This document shows, piece by piece, positions 41,208-55,321 of a DNA stretch of 64,000 nucleotides. The stretch comes from Membranipora membranacea. Taxonomy: Eukaryota > Bryozoa > Gymnolaemata > Cheilostomatida > Membraniporidae. Every line of letters starts with the position of its first letter. Positions within the stretch are counted from its first letter, which is position 1. Position numbers and translations under genes: made by a program. The stretch covers positions 2,418,001 through 2,482,000 of the forward strand of contig OU612073.1 of the NCBI GenBank assembly GCA_914767715.1, given 5' to 3'. The notes under the pieces are model-generated. The model saw nothing but the letters and a program-made list of their open reading frames with translations. It did no database searches and had not been told where the DNA came from.

Positions 41208-44200
41208 TATGTGACATATTGTTGGTTATTTGTTAGGTCATCTCTATGATTATATAACTTAATTTACCTCAAGCCCCTCTCAAGCGTTTAAACCTCGATA
41301 GATACCTGAAGGTCTGATGCACTAATCACCCTCCGCTGTATCAGCTGACTGATTGATCTTCATTGCTACTCTAGTTCTTTTTTAAGCTTCCTCACATTTC
41401 CAACTGAACTCCACTATATTGAATGCTGCCATAAAGATCAAAAGATTTGACTGGTTTGCCTCACATATAATGCTGCTATAGCGCTGACAACATCAAGGTA
41501 AGCTATCGATTTTTTATAGAAGTTGTGAGCTTGACTGAGTCTGCTTGATGTGGGCTGTGTCTCTCCTTTGTCAACAGTGAATGGAAATTTAATCTACATG
41601 CTGCATTACAGCACAAAAACTCACTGCTTTACTAAAACTAACTTATACAAAGCAAACAATAGAATAACAAACTAGAAAAGATGCATATAAAGCCAGTATT
41701 ATAGTAGTGCTTTGCTTACACAAATTGAATATGATGCCTCGTTCAAGTGTTTAACTATAGAGCTTTCAGCTCTTAGCTCTTACTCTGCTCAGAGCCCTTC
41801 AATACACCATATATACAGGACTACTTCCTTCATGATGACCTACTTTTGAGTTATTTTACCCTGGCAGACATGTTATTGCTATAGGTGTGCGTTGTTGAAC
41901 AAAAAAATTAGATTTTGCTTGCATGACACGTCCGTTTATTTGATCGGAGGTGGAACAAATCATGAACAGGCAATCTAAAAGAAAATAAGAGGATACAGAA
42001 TCATTAGAATCATGATAACCCGCTTGTTGAATATTTTTTACACCCAAAAAAAATATTACAACAAAGAGGCCATAAAGGACGGACATCAGTAGCAGTGAAA
42101 AGGCCTTGTATCAGACATCAAATATGATGTGAGCAGGTTGAGATATCAAACCTACTTTTATTGGTCAATCAAAGATAACAGACACAAGTCAGTACTGCCT
42201 AAATTTTGTGATCCAGTATGGCTTGTGCTGCAGGTAGGGTGGGAGCGATGCACCACCCACACTCTTTTGTTTTATCAAAATCACCTGCTGATAATAAATG
42301 CTAGGCTCTGCTTATTACTTTATGTTGGTTAAAAATCAGTTCAGTCACTAATCACATTCCGTTGAAGAATAGGCGGCGAAATAGTGGGTGCCTTTAGGGC
42401 GAGGCGGTGATTTCTGCACAGATTTGCTTCCAGTTTGTAGGCAGGTCGGAGCACACCTGGGGTCCAAAAAGTTTCAGTAGTCGGTGGACTGCATGTGAAA
42501 TTCAAGACTTCCATGCTGAAGACCGGCGCTTTAACAACTGTGCTAAATCTTCTTCCGCCTTCAGTTTACTGTAAAGTTAAAAAAACCGAAAAGATTAAAA
42601 CTTGTATTGTTGCAGACACTTGGAGAGCCCACCTTTACTAGGGTTGACTCGGGTAGTTTAAAGAACTTGTGTCTCACTAAACGATACCGGTATTATACCC
42701 TACATGTCAAATATTCAGTCAAATGTCGTTGCTTTTAACTATTTGTTATTTGTACACTTTTTAGAAGATTTCATCATATGCCGGGAGCCAGGTATTCTGA
42801 GTCAGGCCTGAGAACCAAGACACGTATTAAGCAATATTATCTACCTGTGTACAAGATGGATTATAGGGGAGGGTAACTCCAAATTGTAATCATTTAAGAA
42901 GTGAAGTGAGGAAGAGCAGCCTCATAACCCTGGCTAGTACTAGTAGTAGTAACTATGGGGAGTAACGCCTGGCTAGTAACAAATATTATCAGTGTGATGT
43001 AACGATGAGTTAGAGACTGAAGGTGAAAGACAAGGCTGCATACATAGAGGACTCTCTCATCACAATCAAAATCCAGTATTCAGTCACTAGAGGGTTTGTC
43101 ACTAAATTCTGAAGGGGATACTGAGTCATAAACAAATTTGTGAAACTGGCACTCAGAGAAATAAGCATCCATCCGATTTAGGACTCAGACTGCAACGTTA
43201 TCAAGCATTCAATTTGTTCCTTCCTGATTGATAGTGTAATGCCACAAATTTGCTTACTATTTGTCACTCACTTTGATTATTGTGTGAGAGCAGAGTCTGC
43301 TCGATGGATTCGATTTGATCACCTCATTGATATTGCTGGATAAGAGGACTGCTATAATATTGAGTACATTAGGAGCACATCGTAGAGGTTATACAGTACA
43401 GCTCCTGTAATATAAAACACATCTAGGCATACACAAATAGCTGATTGCTCCTTTATTAGAATATCATGACAAAGTTTGATGGACTATGTTGGTTAAACAA
43501 GATGGGTTATGGTGAAACTTTCATATGAAAACTCAATTCCCTTGGAGCAGCCCTTGAGAAATACAACAGATTGATTATATAGATAATGAGCTATCACATA
43601 TTCCACTTTTGATCATAACATATATCTGAAGTGTTACTGTCAGCGCACAAGAAACTGTTGTGGCTATTGTAGGTCTGCATCATTTAAGGCAGGATAGCAA
43701 GAATTTCTTGGAACTCAAATGGATTGCACTGCCTTTTGTCAAATTCTAGCCAGCAGATTTTTTATAGACAAGACACCAAAATAGAAAGAGTACAGTTTCA
43801 TCCCATATTGTCGCAGGGGGAGCGGTAACTCAGAGGTTTGGTAAAGTAAAATTTGGAGTAATCAGAGAGCTGATCAGAGAGCTGATAACTCCTAAGTATA
43901 GTTGGTACTGAGACATTTAAATCTCATCTCTGTTACCAAAATATTTTGAGCAAGAAAGGGATAAGAAATCTTCTGATAATTCAAACACTCTATATACAAA
44001 CCTCTAATCAGTGATGGTCTGCAGTCGTATATTATAGTATAGTCATGGTCAATCAAAGATACACAGACACAAATCAGTACTGCCTGAGTTATGTAATCCA
44101 GTAAGGCTGGTGCTGCAGGTAGGATGGGGAGATGCACCACCCACAGTCTTAGCTTCTATCCGAATCACTTGCTGATAATAAACGTTAGGCTCTGCTTATT

Positions 44201-47200
44201 TCATTAATTGCTTCAGTTTACTGTAAATTTAAAAAAAGACGGAAAATATTTAGATTTGGATTGTCACAGAGACTTGGATTGTTCTACTAAGGTTTTGTTC
44301 GGGTAGACTAAAGAACTAGTGTGCCACTAAATGGCCATTAACCATATCAACAAACTATTGAACATAACATCAAGTGGATTCTACTGCTACCCACCGATAT
44401 TATACTCTGCATGGCCAATATTCGGTCAAATGTCGGCGCCATCCAAGCATATCATTTATTTAATCTACTGATAAAATAGAATATCTGCATTGCGGATAAC
44501 TATAGTAATTGTTGTATCAAATATTTCAGTCATTTTCAACAGATTCTACATGACCTGGAGAGACAGGTACTCTGAGTCTGGCCTGAGAACCAAGACACGT
44601 ATTGAGCATCATAATCTACCCGGCTACAAGATGGATTACAGGGAAGGGTAACTCCAAATTGAGATAATTTAAGAAGTGCAGCGATGAACCCGTAACTCTA
44701 GCTAGTAGTAGTAACTATGGGGAGTAAAGCCTGACTAGACTAACATTATCAGGATATATTGGAGGACAAACAGACCCAAAAATCGGTTGAGTTCATATGT
44801 ACTTATACATGTTGATAGCCCTGAAGATAACTAATGAGTTATACTGATAGTCTGCCTCAGTATCTTTACATGATAATTATCATGAAGCTGATGAGAATTA
44901 GAAGATATAACCATTGATTGTAATGTTAACCTCTAACCTGAGTGTGTTATACTGTGAGAAGATCGAGTTAAGGGAAGGCACAGTCTCTGTCTCGTCATAT
45001 ACAGAATTAGATAGACTTGGTTGCAGTTAATCATATCTGTATAATCTGATATCAATGGCTCTACCAGCTACACAGTCTACTGACATGGAGAGAGAGAATG
45101 TAAAATCGTAATTCTCTAGAAACATGATATTATAATGTCTCTGTTACTATCATTTTTGGTTGGTGTAAGTGAAGTGTAGTGAAATAGGAATATAATTATT
45201 AATAAAGACTGATAGTAAAAGAGAAAGACAAGTCTGCATGCATAGAGGACACTCTGGTCACAATCAAACAGTAACTAGTGGGTGATTTTTCTGGATTATG
45301 AAGGAGACACTGAATTAAAAACAAATTTGTTAAATTGCCGGAGAAAATGGTGACATACCAAATGACACTGGAAATGCCCATATAGTGATTGCTTAGTATG
45401 AAAACATGGATCAATAAACGCTTTAATACAAATTGTAGCTTATCATAAGAAGCACAATCAGTTATACTTTGGGTCAGTTTTTATCTGATTTTAGATTTGG
45501 CGTTGGCTGACAGACCTAAAACTCAGGTAAGTTACCATAGAAATGTTAAAATTGGATGTCATACACTATAATTGAAATGATGAACAAAGTAAAAAGGACC
45601 ACCAGGAATAAGTCTTAGCGCTCAGACGGCTGTATGAATATAATAACTAAACACGTTATCTTGTAGTCCTTCTCTGAGTAAAGTTCCTGAGGCTAAGGAC
45701 TTTTGGTCAGAGGTGTTATCTTGAGCTATCTTGAGTTATCTTGACACAATATATAACTGTTAGTCTAACTTCTCAGACGGCTTCATTATCAAGCATTCAA
45801 TACGTTCCTTCCTAATCGCTTACTATTTGTTACCCACTTTGAATATTGTGTGAGATCAGAGTGCGCTCAATGAATTTGATTTGATCACCTCACAGGTCAA
45901 GTTGGATGAGCACTGCTTTAATGTTGATCTCATCAAGAGCACAGGATAGAGGTACTACTCCTGTAATATAAAACACATCTGGTCATGCATGGATAGCTGA
46001 GTGCTCTGTATTAGAATGTCATAGGCAAGTTTGCGGGATTATGTTAGCTCACCAAGCAAGATGTGTTATCATGTGTCATAGCAACATGAAAACATAACCC
46101 CCCCCCACGGGAAGCAGCCATTGAGAAAAACAACAGTGAGCTTATATAGATTATGAGCTATCACACATTTAACTTCTAATCCTGACATACATTCGAAGTG
46201 TTACTGCCTGCATGCAATAAACTGTTGTGGCTATTTGTTTCTGCTTCATTTAAAGTAGTAAAGTAGAATTTCTTGGGACTCAAATGTTTCACATTGGCTT
46301 TTGTCAAATTGAGCAAATATTTTACATCAAGATAAAAGTTTCATTCTCATACTGTGGTCGGGGGATTCAGTAATTCAGGTGTTTGGAAAAAATAATTTAG
46401 GGTAATCAGCTCTCTGATCAGGGAGCTAATAACTCCTAAGTATAGTTCATTCTGTGACATTTAAATCTCAAAAATGTTTCCAAAACATTTTTATCATATA
46501 AGGACAAAAAATATGCTGATAACTCAAACACTGTTTACACAAACCTCTCCTCTGTGATGATCTGGTTGTATATATTAGTGTTGTTTCTGAGCAAAGTTAA
46601 CGGCATAATCTATAGTTAATGTCAGAGCATCAGTCATGCTTGGATCTCATTTCATTCCCTCTCTCACAGTGTGTACTATCTATGCTTCACCTTATTATGA
46701 TTATGATTATTATTATGATCAGAGTTTACAACATACATGAGTGTACAGTGTACTGTAAACAGACTACGCTAACACAAAGGTACAAGGATAGATAGATATA
46801 GAGAGATCATTTATATCGGCACACTGATTGTTGTTATATCGCTGATTCATTTATTGTCAGGGCTGAAGAGGGAAGATGAGGTTTTAGGGATGCCTGTATT
46901 GTTATTTGTTACTAGCTGCTTTCGAACTATCTATCATATCTAAAAGTTCACTTACCAAACAGGCAAGATAGCAAGGCTAGGCCATCCTAGTGTCCGACTA
47001 AATCAGCAGAAGTTATAAAAAGTCTGCGGTATCTCAATCAATCTTTCATCTCAAGCTTGATGATGTCATCAGTCTCTGGTATAACTGTATCTGGTTTTCA
47101 GCACTCAGCACTCACCTGACTTTAATAAGTAGATAAAACTATAAAACAATCATCACCTACTTCATCTTAGAAGAAACGGAACAGAAGCGCTTGCCTGACT

Positions 47201-47433
47201 GACATAGTATCAAATATATTATGTGTCTAGTAAGCAGTCCTGTTCTACTGCATGACTATGGAGTCGACTGAAGTTAGGCTATCTTAGGTATTTGTCGATA
47301 ATTAAAGAGCGGACAATTCATAAATAACAATTAATTATTGCCATAATCAGATTGACAACCATTTGAATCTCACTTCAGTGATGGCATGTGATAATAATCC
47401 GCTGACTGTTGTTCTGACATACTATGAGCTTAC
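41208..47433. other. unit 2 copy of the gene-poor duplicated block
   Basis: Matches 1944-7647 of unit 1, including the old internal tandem repeat. The candidate minus-strand exon of 2596-2708 is frameshifted here (extra T near 41900). About 700 bases at 44180-44882 are missing in unit 1; the deletion lies between short GATAAT repeats. Confidence 0.6.
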
Positions 47434-48245
47434 CTGAGTGGATGGTTGGTTAGTAGACGGGCATCTGATGAGAACGTCTGATTAGTAGAGTCAGCAACTG
47501 GTGATATTATTTTTCTCACCATCTCATAATTAGTAGCTGAACATCTCTTTATGTCTGCGTAACACCTGTGGGTATTAGCAGCAGTCTTCATTTGAGGGTT
47601 CTGTTCTGTTAAAATAAAACAAAGCATGCCTTAACAACCATAAACAAGAGTACGAACCGTATGAATATAGACAGGACATTCTCATTTGTAGATTGGGATA
47701 AGGATATCGGGGACTGTATTTAGTGGAACAAAACAGGTCTGAGAAAAACAACTACTGATATTTTCCCATCATCCACTGTTAAAGTACTTCATGGCTGCCA
47801 CTGATGATGGGAGACATCATATGCCTTTCAAATGTTGATCAAAAGCTTCAGAGAGTGCGTAAGTTTAAAAAGGATAATTACCATGTACCACTGAATATTA
47901 CATACTTACTAACTTGCTACGTGTAGATATATCACCATCTTCTTTGTACAAGCTATCAGCACTATGACAAAACCGTCTCTCCATTTAACATTCCAGTACG
48001 TCAACACTGGGTCATAGGTCAGTACCAGCCGCCATCTTAGCCAGCCACTGCGGGGTCCTACCAGGTGGTAGGTTGTCCCTTAGCTTAGCTGATGATGGAG
48101 CTATTTTGATAGAACTAAGTCCTGCAATGAGGAATCAAGAGATGCCCATAGTTGGTCTGTGGGGAGTCAAGTAGTTGCTGATGTCAGTCGCGACTTCTCC
48201 ATAGTGCATGGTTCGGAACATGCCGAGTCTGCGGAATTCTCGCAT
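47434..48245 (-). pseudogene. broken minus-strand gene, unit 2 copy
   Basis: First exon 48245-48026 (220 nt, phase 1 out) and second exon 47605-47434 (172 nt, phase 2 out) join as …PQWLAKMAA-EQNPQMKTA…. The frame is whole except for the TGA it shares with unit 1 (in GIS-stop-FLIAGLSS). The residue after YADIKRC is Ser here and Leu in unit 1. The family is unrecognised. If the TGA lies in a real exon, the protein ends there in both copies. Confidence 0.55.
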
Positions 48246-49361
48246 TGTGGGTAGGTAATGTTTTCAACAATAATATCATGTATTCTCAGAAGATTGGCAT
48301 AGTTTGAGATAGAATAACAGACACCCTCAAAATGTACATTGTAATATGTAATGCCCAGATCAGGGTATGCCTACAATAAAAATACTTGCCTATACATAAT
48401 ATATGTGTAGCCTGTTAATGAGTTGCTCATCAGGGGATACCACCTTCTACACAAACAATAAAACTTGTCATTCAATGCAGGGAGATTGAAGAGGAGAACT
48501 GGGCTTTTTAGAACATATCTATAATATGAGTAGAATCACTTTGATGTATTATGCACCAATAGTCCCTCTTCTGCATGTTTTTCATAAGGTACCAACTGCC
48601 CATACAGTTTTCAGTAAATAAATGCATGAAGCCTACATCATTGATTGTCTCAAATAACACTCTCACTTCCCAGAGAATTTCATGGGATTGCATGAAAAAC
48701 AATGACAGTTATGTAACAGCTGGCTGACCAATTGGTCATAATAGCTATATCTTATGTTTGATTACTCATTGCTTGCTTGGGCTGGGACTGGAAATAAATT
48801 TATTCTGTGATCTTGGAATTTGCCAAAAACATCAAAAATCAATTAGTCTTTGGAATTGTGTATTGCAATGAGCTGTTGTTGGTTCCCACCTCCACCTACA
48901 ATCAAGCTACTAAATCTCACCAAGGTAAACTCTGTAATTGTAGTTATACTAGCTTTTTTTTAAATTTATTACTTGCTTCTTGTGCAATAAATTATTCAAA
49001 CAGGAAATGACATTAAATGCACATACTTGAACCACCCTTTTTCATTAGAAGAATTCCATTGGCCAATTCAGTCATTTCAAGCACATGATTGGCTTTATAC
49101 CGGTTTCCGGTTAGCCACTGTTGAGAATCCCAATTAACCAAAATATCTTGAAGCTGAATACAGTGAATTTCTCAACAGAACTCATCATCCATCAGAAGTA
49201 GCATAGGGCAGGCTCCCTGTCGAAACAATATCCTCCTTTTAAAGTGTTTAACTAAGGAATAAGATACTTTTTGTTAATTTTACTCTTTGGTGTAACTCAT
49301 TGTCTCCACTCCTTGGTTAATTCAAGGAGTAAAACTCTTATACTCCTATATTATATTAGGT

Positions 49362-51430
49362 TGCACCCAATGGACGAAGCACCGGGCTGTCGATTGGTAG
49401 TGTGTTCCATTCTTTTGCAGTTCTTATGAAGAACAATTGCTGGTAGTGGAGCGTATTAGTGTGCGGAATGTAGTACCGATGTTGGTGCTTTCGTGCTGAG
49501 CTTGATGATGTAAGCTGCATATGGCCTGAGCCTTGGGGCACCCCGAAGGTAACAGCTGCTTCAGATGATTCCTCTCCGTCTACGACTATCTTTTGGACAC
49601 GGTTAGTTAGAAAGTCGTCAATCCATGCTATTATTTGGAATGAGACTCCTAGGTTTGACAGTTTTGTGAGAAGTTTTTGGTGATTTACCTTATCAAAGGC
49701 TTTACTGAAATCTAAGACGCATGCCTCAGTTTCATGGCCTTGATCCGGGTTATGTGATATGTCTGCGACCAGTTCTATCAGCTGCTTTTCACAGCTTCTG
49801 TTTTTACGGAAGCGGTGTTGGTGTTTGTAGAAGAGGTCTTGAGTTTCTGCGAAGTTCATGAGGCGGCTGGTGATGATGTGCTCCATCACCTTACTGAGAA
49901 CACATGTGAGGCTGATTGGTCGGTAGTTCCGTGGTAGGTATCTTTCACCCTTTTTGAAAACAGGACACACAATAGCGCTCTTCCAATCCGCAGGTACAGC
50001 TCCATTGTCGAGAGAGTTCTGGAACAAGCTGGTTAATGGTCCAGCAAGAACATCTGCAAGCTCGCAATGCCGTCTGGGCCAGCAGCTTTATTAAGTTTGA
50101 GGGCCTTCAGCTGATTAAGGACACCGTTCCTACATACACGAATCTCGTCCACCTTTGGTGACAGGGTGGCACTGGTGTAGTCAGCTTTCTCTGTCGGAGT
50201 TGAGAATACAGACGTGAACTGGGTATTCAGCAGCTCTGCGCGTTCTTTTGCTTATGATACTAGGTGGTGACCATCTTTGAGTGCTCCGATGCTGGCTGAA
50301 GCTGGCGACCTTCTATGTTTAACATAGGTCAAGAAACGCTTGGATAGCTCCTCTTTAGTTTTGTTTTCGTCAGTGGACAAGTTGTGTACGTAGGCTGAGT
50401 GTTGCCTGCGGAGTTGGGTCTTCACTAGTTGTTTGTACATAAGATATCTTTGTTCTAGACGTGGTGTGCCTCTCCTTTTACATCTTTTGTACAACCTGTT
50501 ACTCGTCTTGATCAGTTTGTGTAGATCTCTGTTGATCCAGGGACATGAGTCCTTCTTCCTTGTAGGTCTTCTTGGTATACAGTATTCCATTGCTGTGGTT
50601 ATCTCATCTTTGATCAGCAGCCAATGGTCATCAGGGGATGGTATGTAAGCCTTCTCGATCAGTCCTAGTCTCGGTTAAAGATAATCGGACATAGCTGTCC
50701 AATCAGCTTTGTTGAACAGCCATACATGTTGACGAGGTTGAGTTTTGTTGACTGGGGATATGGCCAGCTCAAGGTAGGCTATGGCGTGGTCACTTATGCA
50801 GGGGATCACCTGCTCAGGCATATTGGTGGCTATGAGATCGAGAATGTTTTTGGTGGTTTCTTTGTCTTTTGTGTAGTGGGTTCTTGTTGGTTCAGTGATG
50901 TGCTGTGTTAGACCGAAGTCATCCAACAGGTCACTGAATTCGTGGTGGAGGAAGGTATGTTTAGTTCCGCCTTTCAGTGAGATATCAGACCAGCCAAAGC
51001 CAGGGAGGTTGAAGTCACCGGCAATGATATAGGAGTTAGGGCGTTTCTTCTTAGATAACCGGGTTAGGGATTCTCTGAGGTTCTCAGTGAATGTTTTGTC
51101 TACTATGTTGGGTCTATAACAAGCCGCAATATAGATGTCACGGTGGCGTAAACAATCGACCAGAGTATCTCAGCCTTTGTCTTAATACTCACAGAGGTGC
51201 TAGTGATCGATGAGTTGATGGCAACTAGTACCCCTCCTCCACTCTCAGTTGTCCTATCCTTTCTGTATATTGTGTATGAGTCGCTTTCCAGTTCTGAATC
51301 AGCTATGGTATTATTGAGCCAGGTCTCAGTGGCTATCACGATGTCAGGTTTTGTGGTCTCGAGTAGGTTGATCCAATTGAGTAGGTTGTGGTCTCGAGTA
51401 GGACTTTAACGCTGTCCCAATTGAAACTCC
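49362..51430 (-). mobile_element. decayed non-LTR retrotransposon (LINE), endonuclease and RT
   Basis: Minus-strand pieces in order: AP-endonuclease part near 51400-51103 (IATETWLNNTIADSELESDS, SGGGVLVAIN); a later endonuclease and linker part 50926-50675; a linker with SCPWINRDLHKLIKTSNRLY (50590-50252); and RT 50027-49500 with ADWKSAIVCPVFKKG, NYRPISL, FSKAFDKVNH and GVPQGS. The YxDD region is deleted: right after GVPQGSG the frame enters the C-terminal end (RTAKEWNTLPIDS). Pieces lie in different frames, so it is inactive. It resembles Jockey/CR1-type LINEs. The 3' end stops abruptly at 49362 without UTR or tail. Absent from unit 1. Confidence 0.85.
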
Positions 51431-51479
51431 CCGATAACATTGTGGTCGTTATTGTATTTTATGTAGAGTTGTGGGGTCC

Positions 51480-51810
51480 CTCAGAGTAGTTGGACAACTC
51501 CGAAAGGCGATATCTCATTTTCAGCACGGAACCAAACTCTCTGACGGAACAAACTAGTATACAGCTTGTAAAATCACATATAGATTGTGTACATGATTAT
51601 TTGGCGCCAAATTTGTTTACATTGGATTTATTTCTCATTGGTTATACATGAATGTGATCAGCCAATTGGTCAATTTGTTTACATCACATGCCTGACATGG
51701 CGCATAAAACAAATACCTTGGATTTTCAAATCCATTCCCTTGGTTCTTGGTGTCAAGAAAACCTAAAGTTACATCTACTGTGTAAAACTACTAGGTGGCA
51801 AAAAACATCA
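51480..51810 (+). promoter_or_regulatory. probable promoter and 5' UTR of the coiled-coil gene
   Basis: Directly upstream of the likely start codon at 51811. Contains TTGGCGCCAA (51601-51610), an E2F-like palindrome, and CCAAT boxes in both directions (ATTGG 51637-51641, CCAAT 51662-51666). Such pairs are common in promoters of cell-cycle and centrosome genes; the assignment is inference. Confidence 0.35.
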
Positions 51811-53975
51811 TGGAGGGAAGGTCTCCCCGAGGAGTGGTGCCTGTATCAAAGAATGTGGTGCAAATGATGAAAACAAGACTTGAAGATGTTGAGGAATCTG
51901 CAAATCAACTCACCCGACCAAGCCCAAGGTAATAACTTGAGAGTCTAAATTACAAAGAGTAGAGTTAGTAGTTGTTCTTGTAACCACAAGAATATATACT
52001 TCACTTAATTTCTAAGAGAGTGACAATCTAAAAGGTCTGAGTCAGTCACTTGCTTGCTGGTGGTGAGTTTAGCTTGATTATATTTAAGCAGACTTCATTG
52101 AATTGAATGGCTGGTGTGGCAGTTTCTATTTTAAGTTGACTTGGAAGTTGACTTGAAAGCAATGTGCTATTTGGTATCATCAATGACCAGCTGTGACAAT
52201 GGGTACATGTAGAACTATAAGACTTATGATATTCTCATGCAGAACATTTGGGGTGATTCAATTAGAATATAGAAAAGTCGCAACTAACACATTAGGTTAT
52301 TCGCTGCCTGTCCACTGTTTATCCAGCCCCAGATTCCGTTTCAATCAAGGAGTAATTTAGGTTGAAGTCCGTTGTCCACTGTTTATCCAGACTACATAGC
52401 CTTTCCAGCCCCTACCCATGTTTCAATCACGGAGTAACAGGGATCTTGGATAGCTCAGTGTCAGAAGTGTCTGATTTGGGATCATGAGTAGTACAGTAGG
52501 GAATTATCCGGTAGGAAACAAAATGCCCCTGCTTGTTGATTTAATTAACCCTGGATAACTTGCCGGCAAGGTAGCCTAATATTCTCTGTAGAGAAATGAC
52601 ATATTTTAGAAGAATATACATGTCTGTGATTCTTGATGTCTAGGCCTATTGAATGAACTTTTAAATTTAACCAAAATTCCACAATTCCCTAGCCTAGATA
52701 TAATTTAAAATATGTGGAATAAAGCGTTGAGCTTTCTATGTTTGTATGCACCCTCAGCATAGTGGATAAGGTCTAGACAAAAAGTTTGGGGGTTTTCAAA
52801 CAAAGATAAGTAGCTGTCCAGGGTTTGTCCACAGGATGATGGAAAGATAGCGAATAAGTCTCTAATTGATACCATTCCCAGATTAACAATCAATGTAGGG
52901 TAAATTCAGCCACTACAGATTTTTCCACCGTTTTTGTGATAAACAATCATGAGAGGGTTTGTCTTGGAATGAGACATTCAACTAACATTAGCTCATATCT
53001 AAGGCGTCAACCTAAATCAATCTCTCAAATTTTATTTATTCTGTTTGTAGGAAATACTTACTGCCAAGCAGCAAGGAACAACAGACAGGTTCTCTATTTT
53101 ACTTTCAAAGGTAAGGTTGATAGTATAGAGACAGTGCAGTGCCCCATTCCACCCTCTAAAAGTTTACAATGTGCAATCAACTTATGCATGTGCATTAATG
53201 AATACAGGTTTTCCTTTCACAATAGTGCTAGGATTGATTCCAATGCACTTTTTGTTTGCAAACAAAAAAACCGACCTCACCAGCCATTGGAAGAATAAGA
53301 TTCTAGTAGAAAAATGTAACTATTCAATCCCACTTCAAACATGTTTCAGTATACAGTATGATTTCAATTGAAGCAGTAGCCTATCTTTGTTCAGATGTGT
53401 CATATATGTTTATTTGATACAGATACATGTTTATTGAGCGTAGAAGCAGTTTGTCAACACCTCAATCAATCCTAACAGCGCCGCCTTTGGACACTCTGAT
53501 CTGATTGGTTTAGGTTTTCCACTCTCACCTTTTTTCAATTTCCCACTAATCCAATACAACACTGTGTTTTGATACACAAGTTGCTGTGTTTTGCTGCAGA
53601 CTCAGAGTATGGAGACTGTATTACAAAGTCTTAATTTACAGTTTGTTAACTTGTAGACACTAACACGACAGCCTTCTGACCTGGAGCAGAAGCTTGTTGA
53701 GATGACTGATATATACACAGATGAAATCAAGAAACTTTCCTCAGGTAAAATCAAGCTGGCACTTTCAAATGATATTCAAGTTTATGCTCTCTCAGAGTGA
53801 CTTTTAATCAACTTTATCAACAACTTTATCAACAACTTAGTAAAATATGACAGCATGAAAGGTTGCTCTAAACTCTTGCTCTAACTGATTGATATAGAAC
53901 TCAGACGATCGACAAAATATTGGTGAGAACTACAATCTGTTTGGTGTGTATACCCGAGAGGAGTCAATGTTAGCA

Positions 53976-54091
53976 AGAGTTAAGTTTAGCTAGGGGATGA
54001 CTTAAGAGTTAAGTTTAGCTAGGGGATGACTTAAGAGTTAAGTTTAGCTAGGGGATGACTTAGGAGTTAAGTTTAGCTAGGGGATGACTTA
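53976..54091. repeat. 29-bp minisatellite, unit 2 copy
   Basis: Four copies of the same unit as at 9955-10070, with the same variant in the fourth, so the array has not changed length since the duplication. Confidence 0.9.
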
Positions 54092-55221
54092 ATTATAAGC
54101 TAGCACTGAATGTTGGCTGCTGAGGTGGGAGCCTATATAAAGTAAAGATTGTGAGTTGACAATGTTTTGCCTAAAGTTAAGCTGTTACAAGTATGTGCAA
54201 GATGGCAAAAGTTTCCTCCTACCAATAACTTTACTCCTATAATATATATTTATAAACCTTTTACGAGTTGTACCCTCATGAGGAAAAAGAAAGCAAGACA
54301 GTTAAATATAGTATATGATTTTGAAATATGTATATGAAAGGAAGTTTTTCTGATTTACAATGATCATTGTCTAAAGAAATTTTACAAATGCGTTGGTAAC
54401 ACCTGGCAGAGGACATTTGTGTTGTGCGTCAGGACACACCTTGCGAAACATCAAATATTACTTGAGTTTTAGCTTTTTTGGATCAAGCTTCAATCTGGAT
54501 TTATGTGTTACAGAAAACTCACACTTGAAAGCTGATAAACAGGAGGTACATGAGAAGAGGCAGTTTCTGGAGATAGAGTTACAAAAAGCTAAACTGGCTC
54601 TTGAAGAATCTCATAAGAACCAAGTAAGAGAGAAAAAATAAATTTCTAGTGGGCTCAGGGAAGGCAAGCAATATGTTGTATGTTAATCCAGAACTTCATT
54701 ACTTCATCACATTATTATTATTAGCTTTTCATGGCCTCAGATTTCCCATTGCCACTGAATAATCCTTAGTGGTCACTGAGAGAGACAGATTATTTGATGG
54801 GAAGGTGTCTCTTTTTATCCTCGTCTTTGTTGTCACTAAAGTGGTCACTGTTATCAGACTGCCGTATCAGGTGATGATAATGATAATATACCTACATTAT
54901 AAATGATCCTTGATTAGTTTATGCGCTAAGAGACTAAACGTCTAATAGTTCTAGTATATGTTTATGACCAGGATCAGGTCATTGTAGTTCTGTTTGTGAA
55001 GCTGGTTGAGAAAATTAAATTATTTCTTTTGTGTTTTTAGGGTGAGAAGCAAGAAATCATTTCAGCAGAAAAGAGTCGGGGAGACAATCTTCTGAAGAAA
55101 GTAGCTCACTTAGATCGACAGCTGACAGAGGAAAGACAACTTAGGTACACTTGATTGGTCTTAGTCTGCTGCTTGTTATGTCATAGTCACTGGATACAAA
55201 TTTATCAGAAACCATTGCGTC

Positions 55222-55321
55222 CTCTCATCCTCTGCATGATGATGTCACAGTGAACAGGATGTGCAATACAAGAAACAAACACTTCCTGTTCACTGTGACA
55301 TCACAATGCAGAGAATGAGAG
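55222..55321. repeat. fold-back element, unit 2 copy
   Basis: Arms 55222-55259 and 55284-55321, as at 11173-11272. Confidence 0.75.

Noticed and set aside
53583-53656. Possible extra exon ACTCAGAGTATGGAGACTG after a TGCAG
   Set aside because: No usable donor follows, and the acceptor of the true next exon lies 60 bases on in the same stretch.
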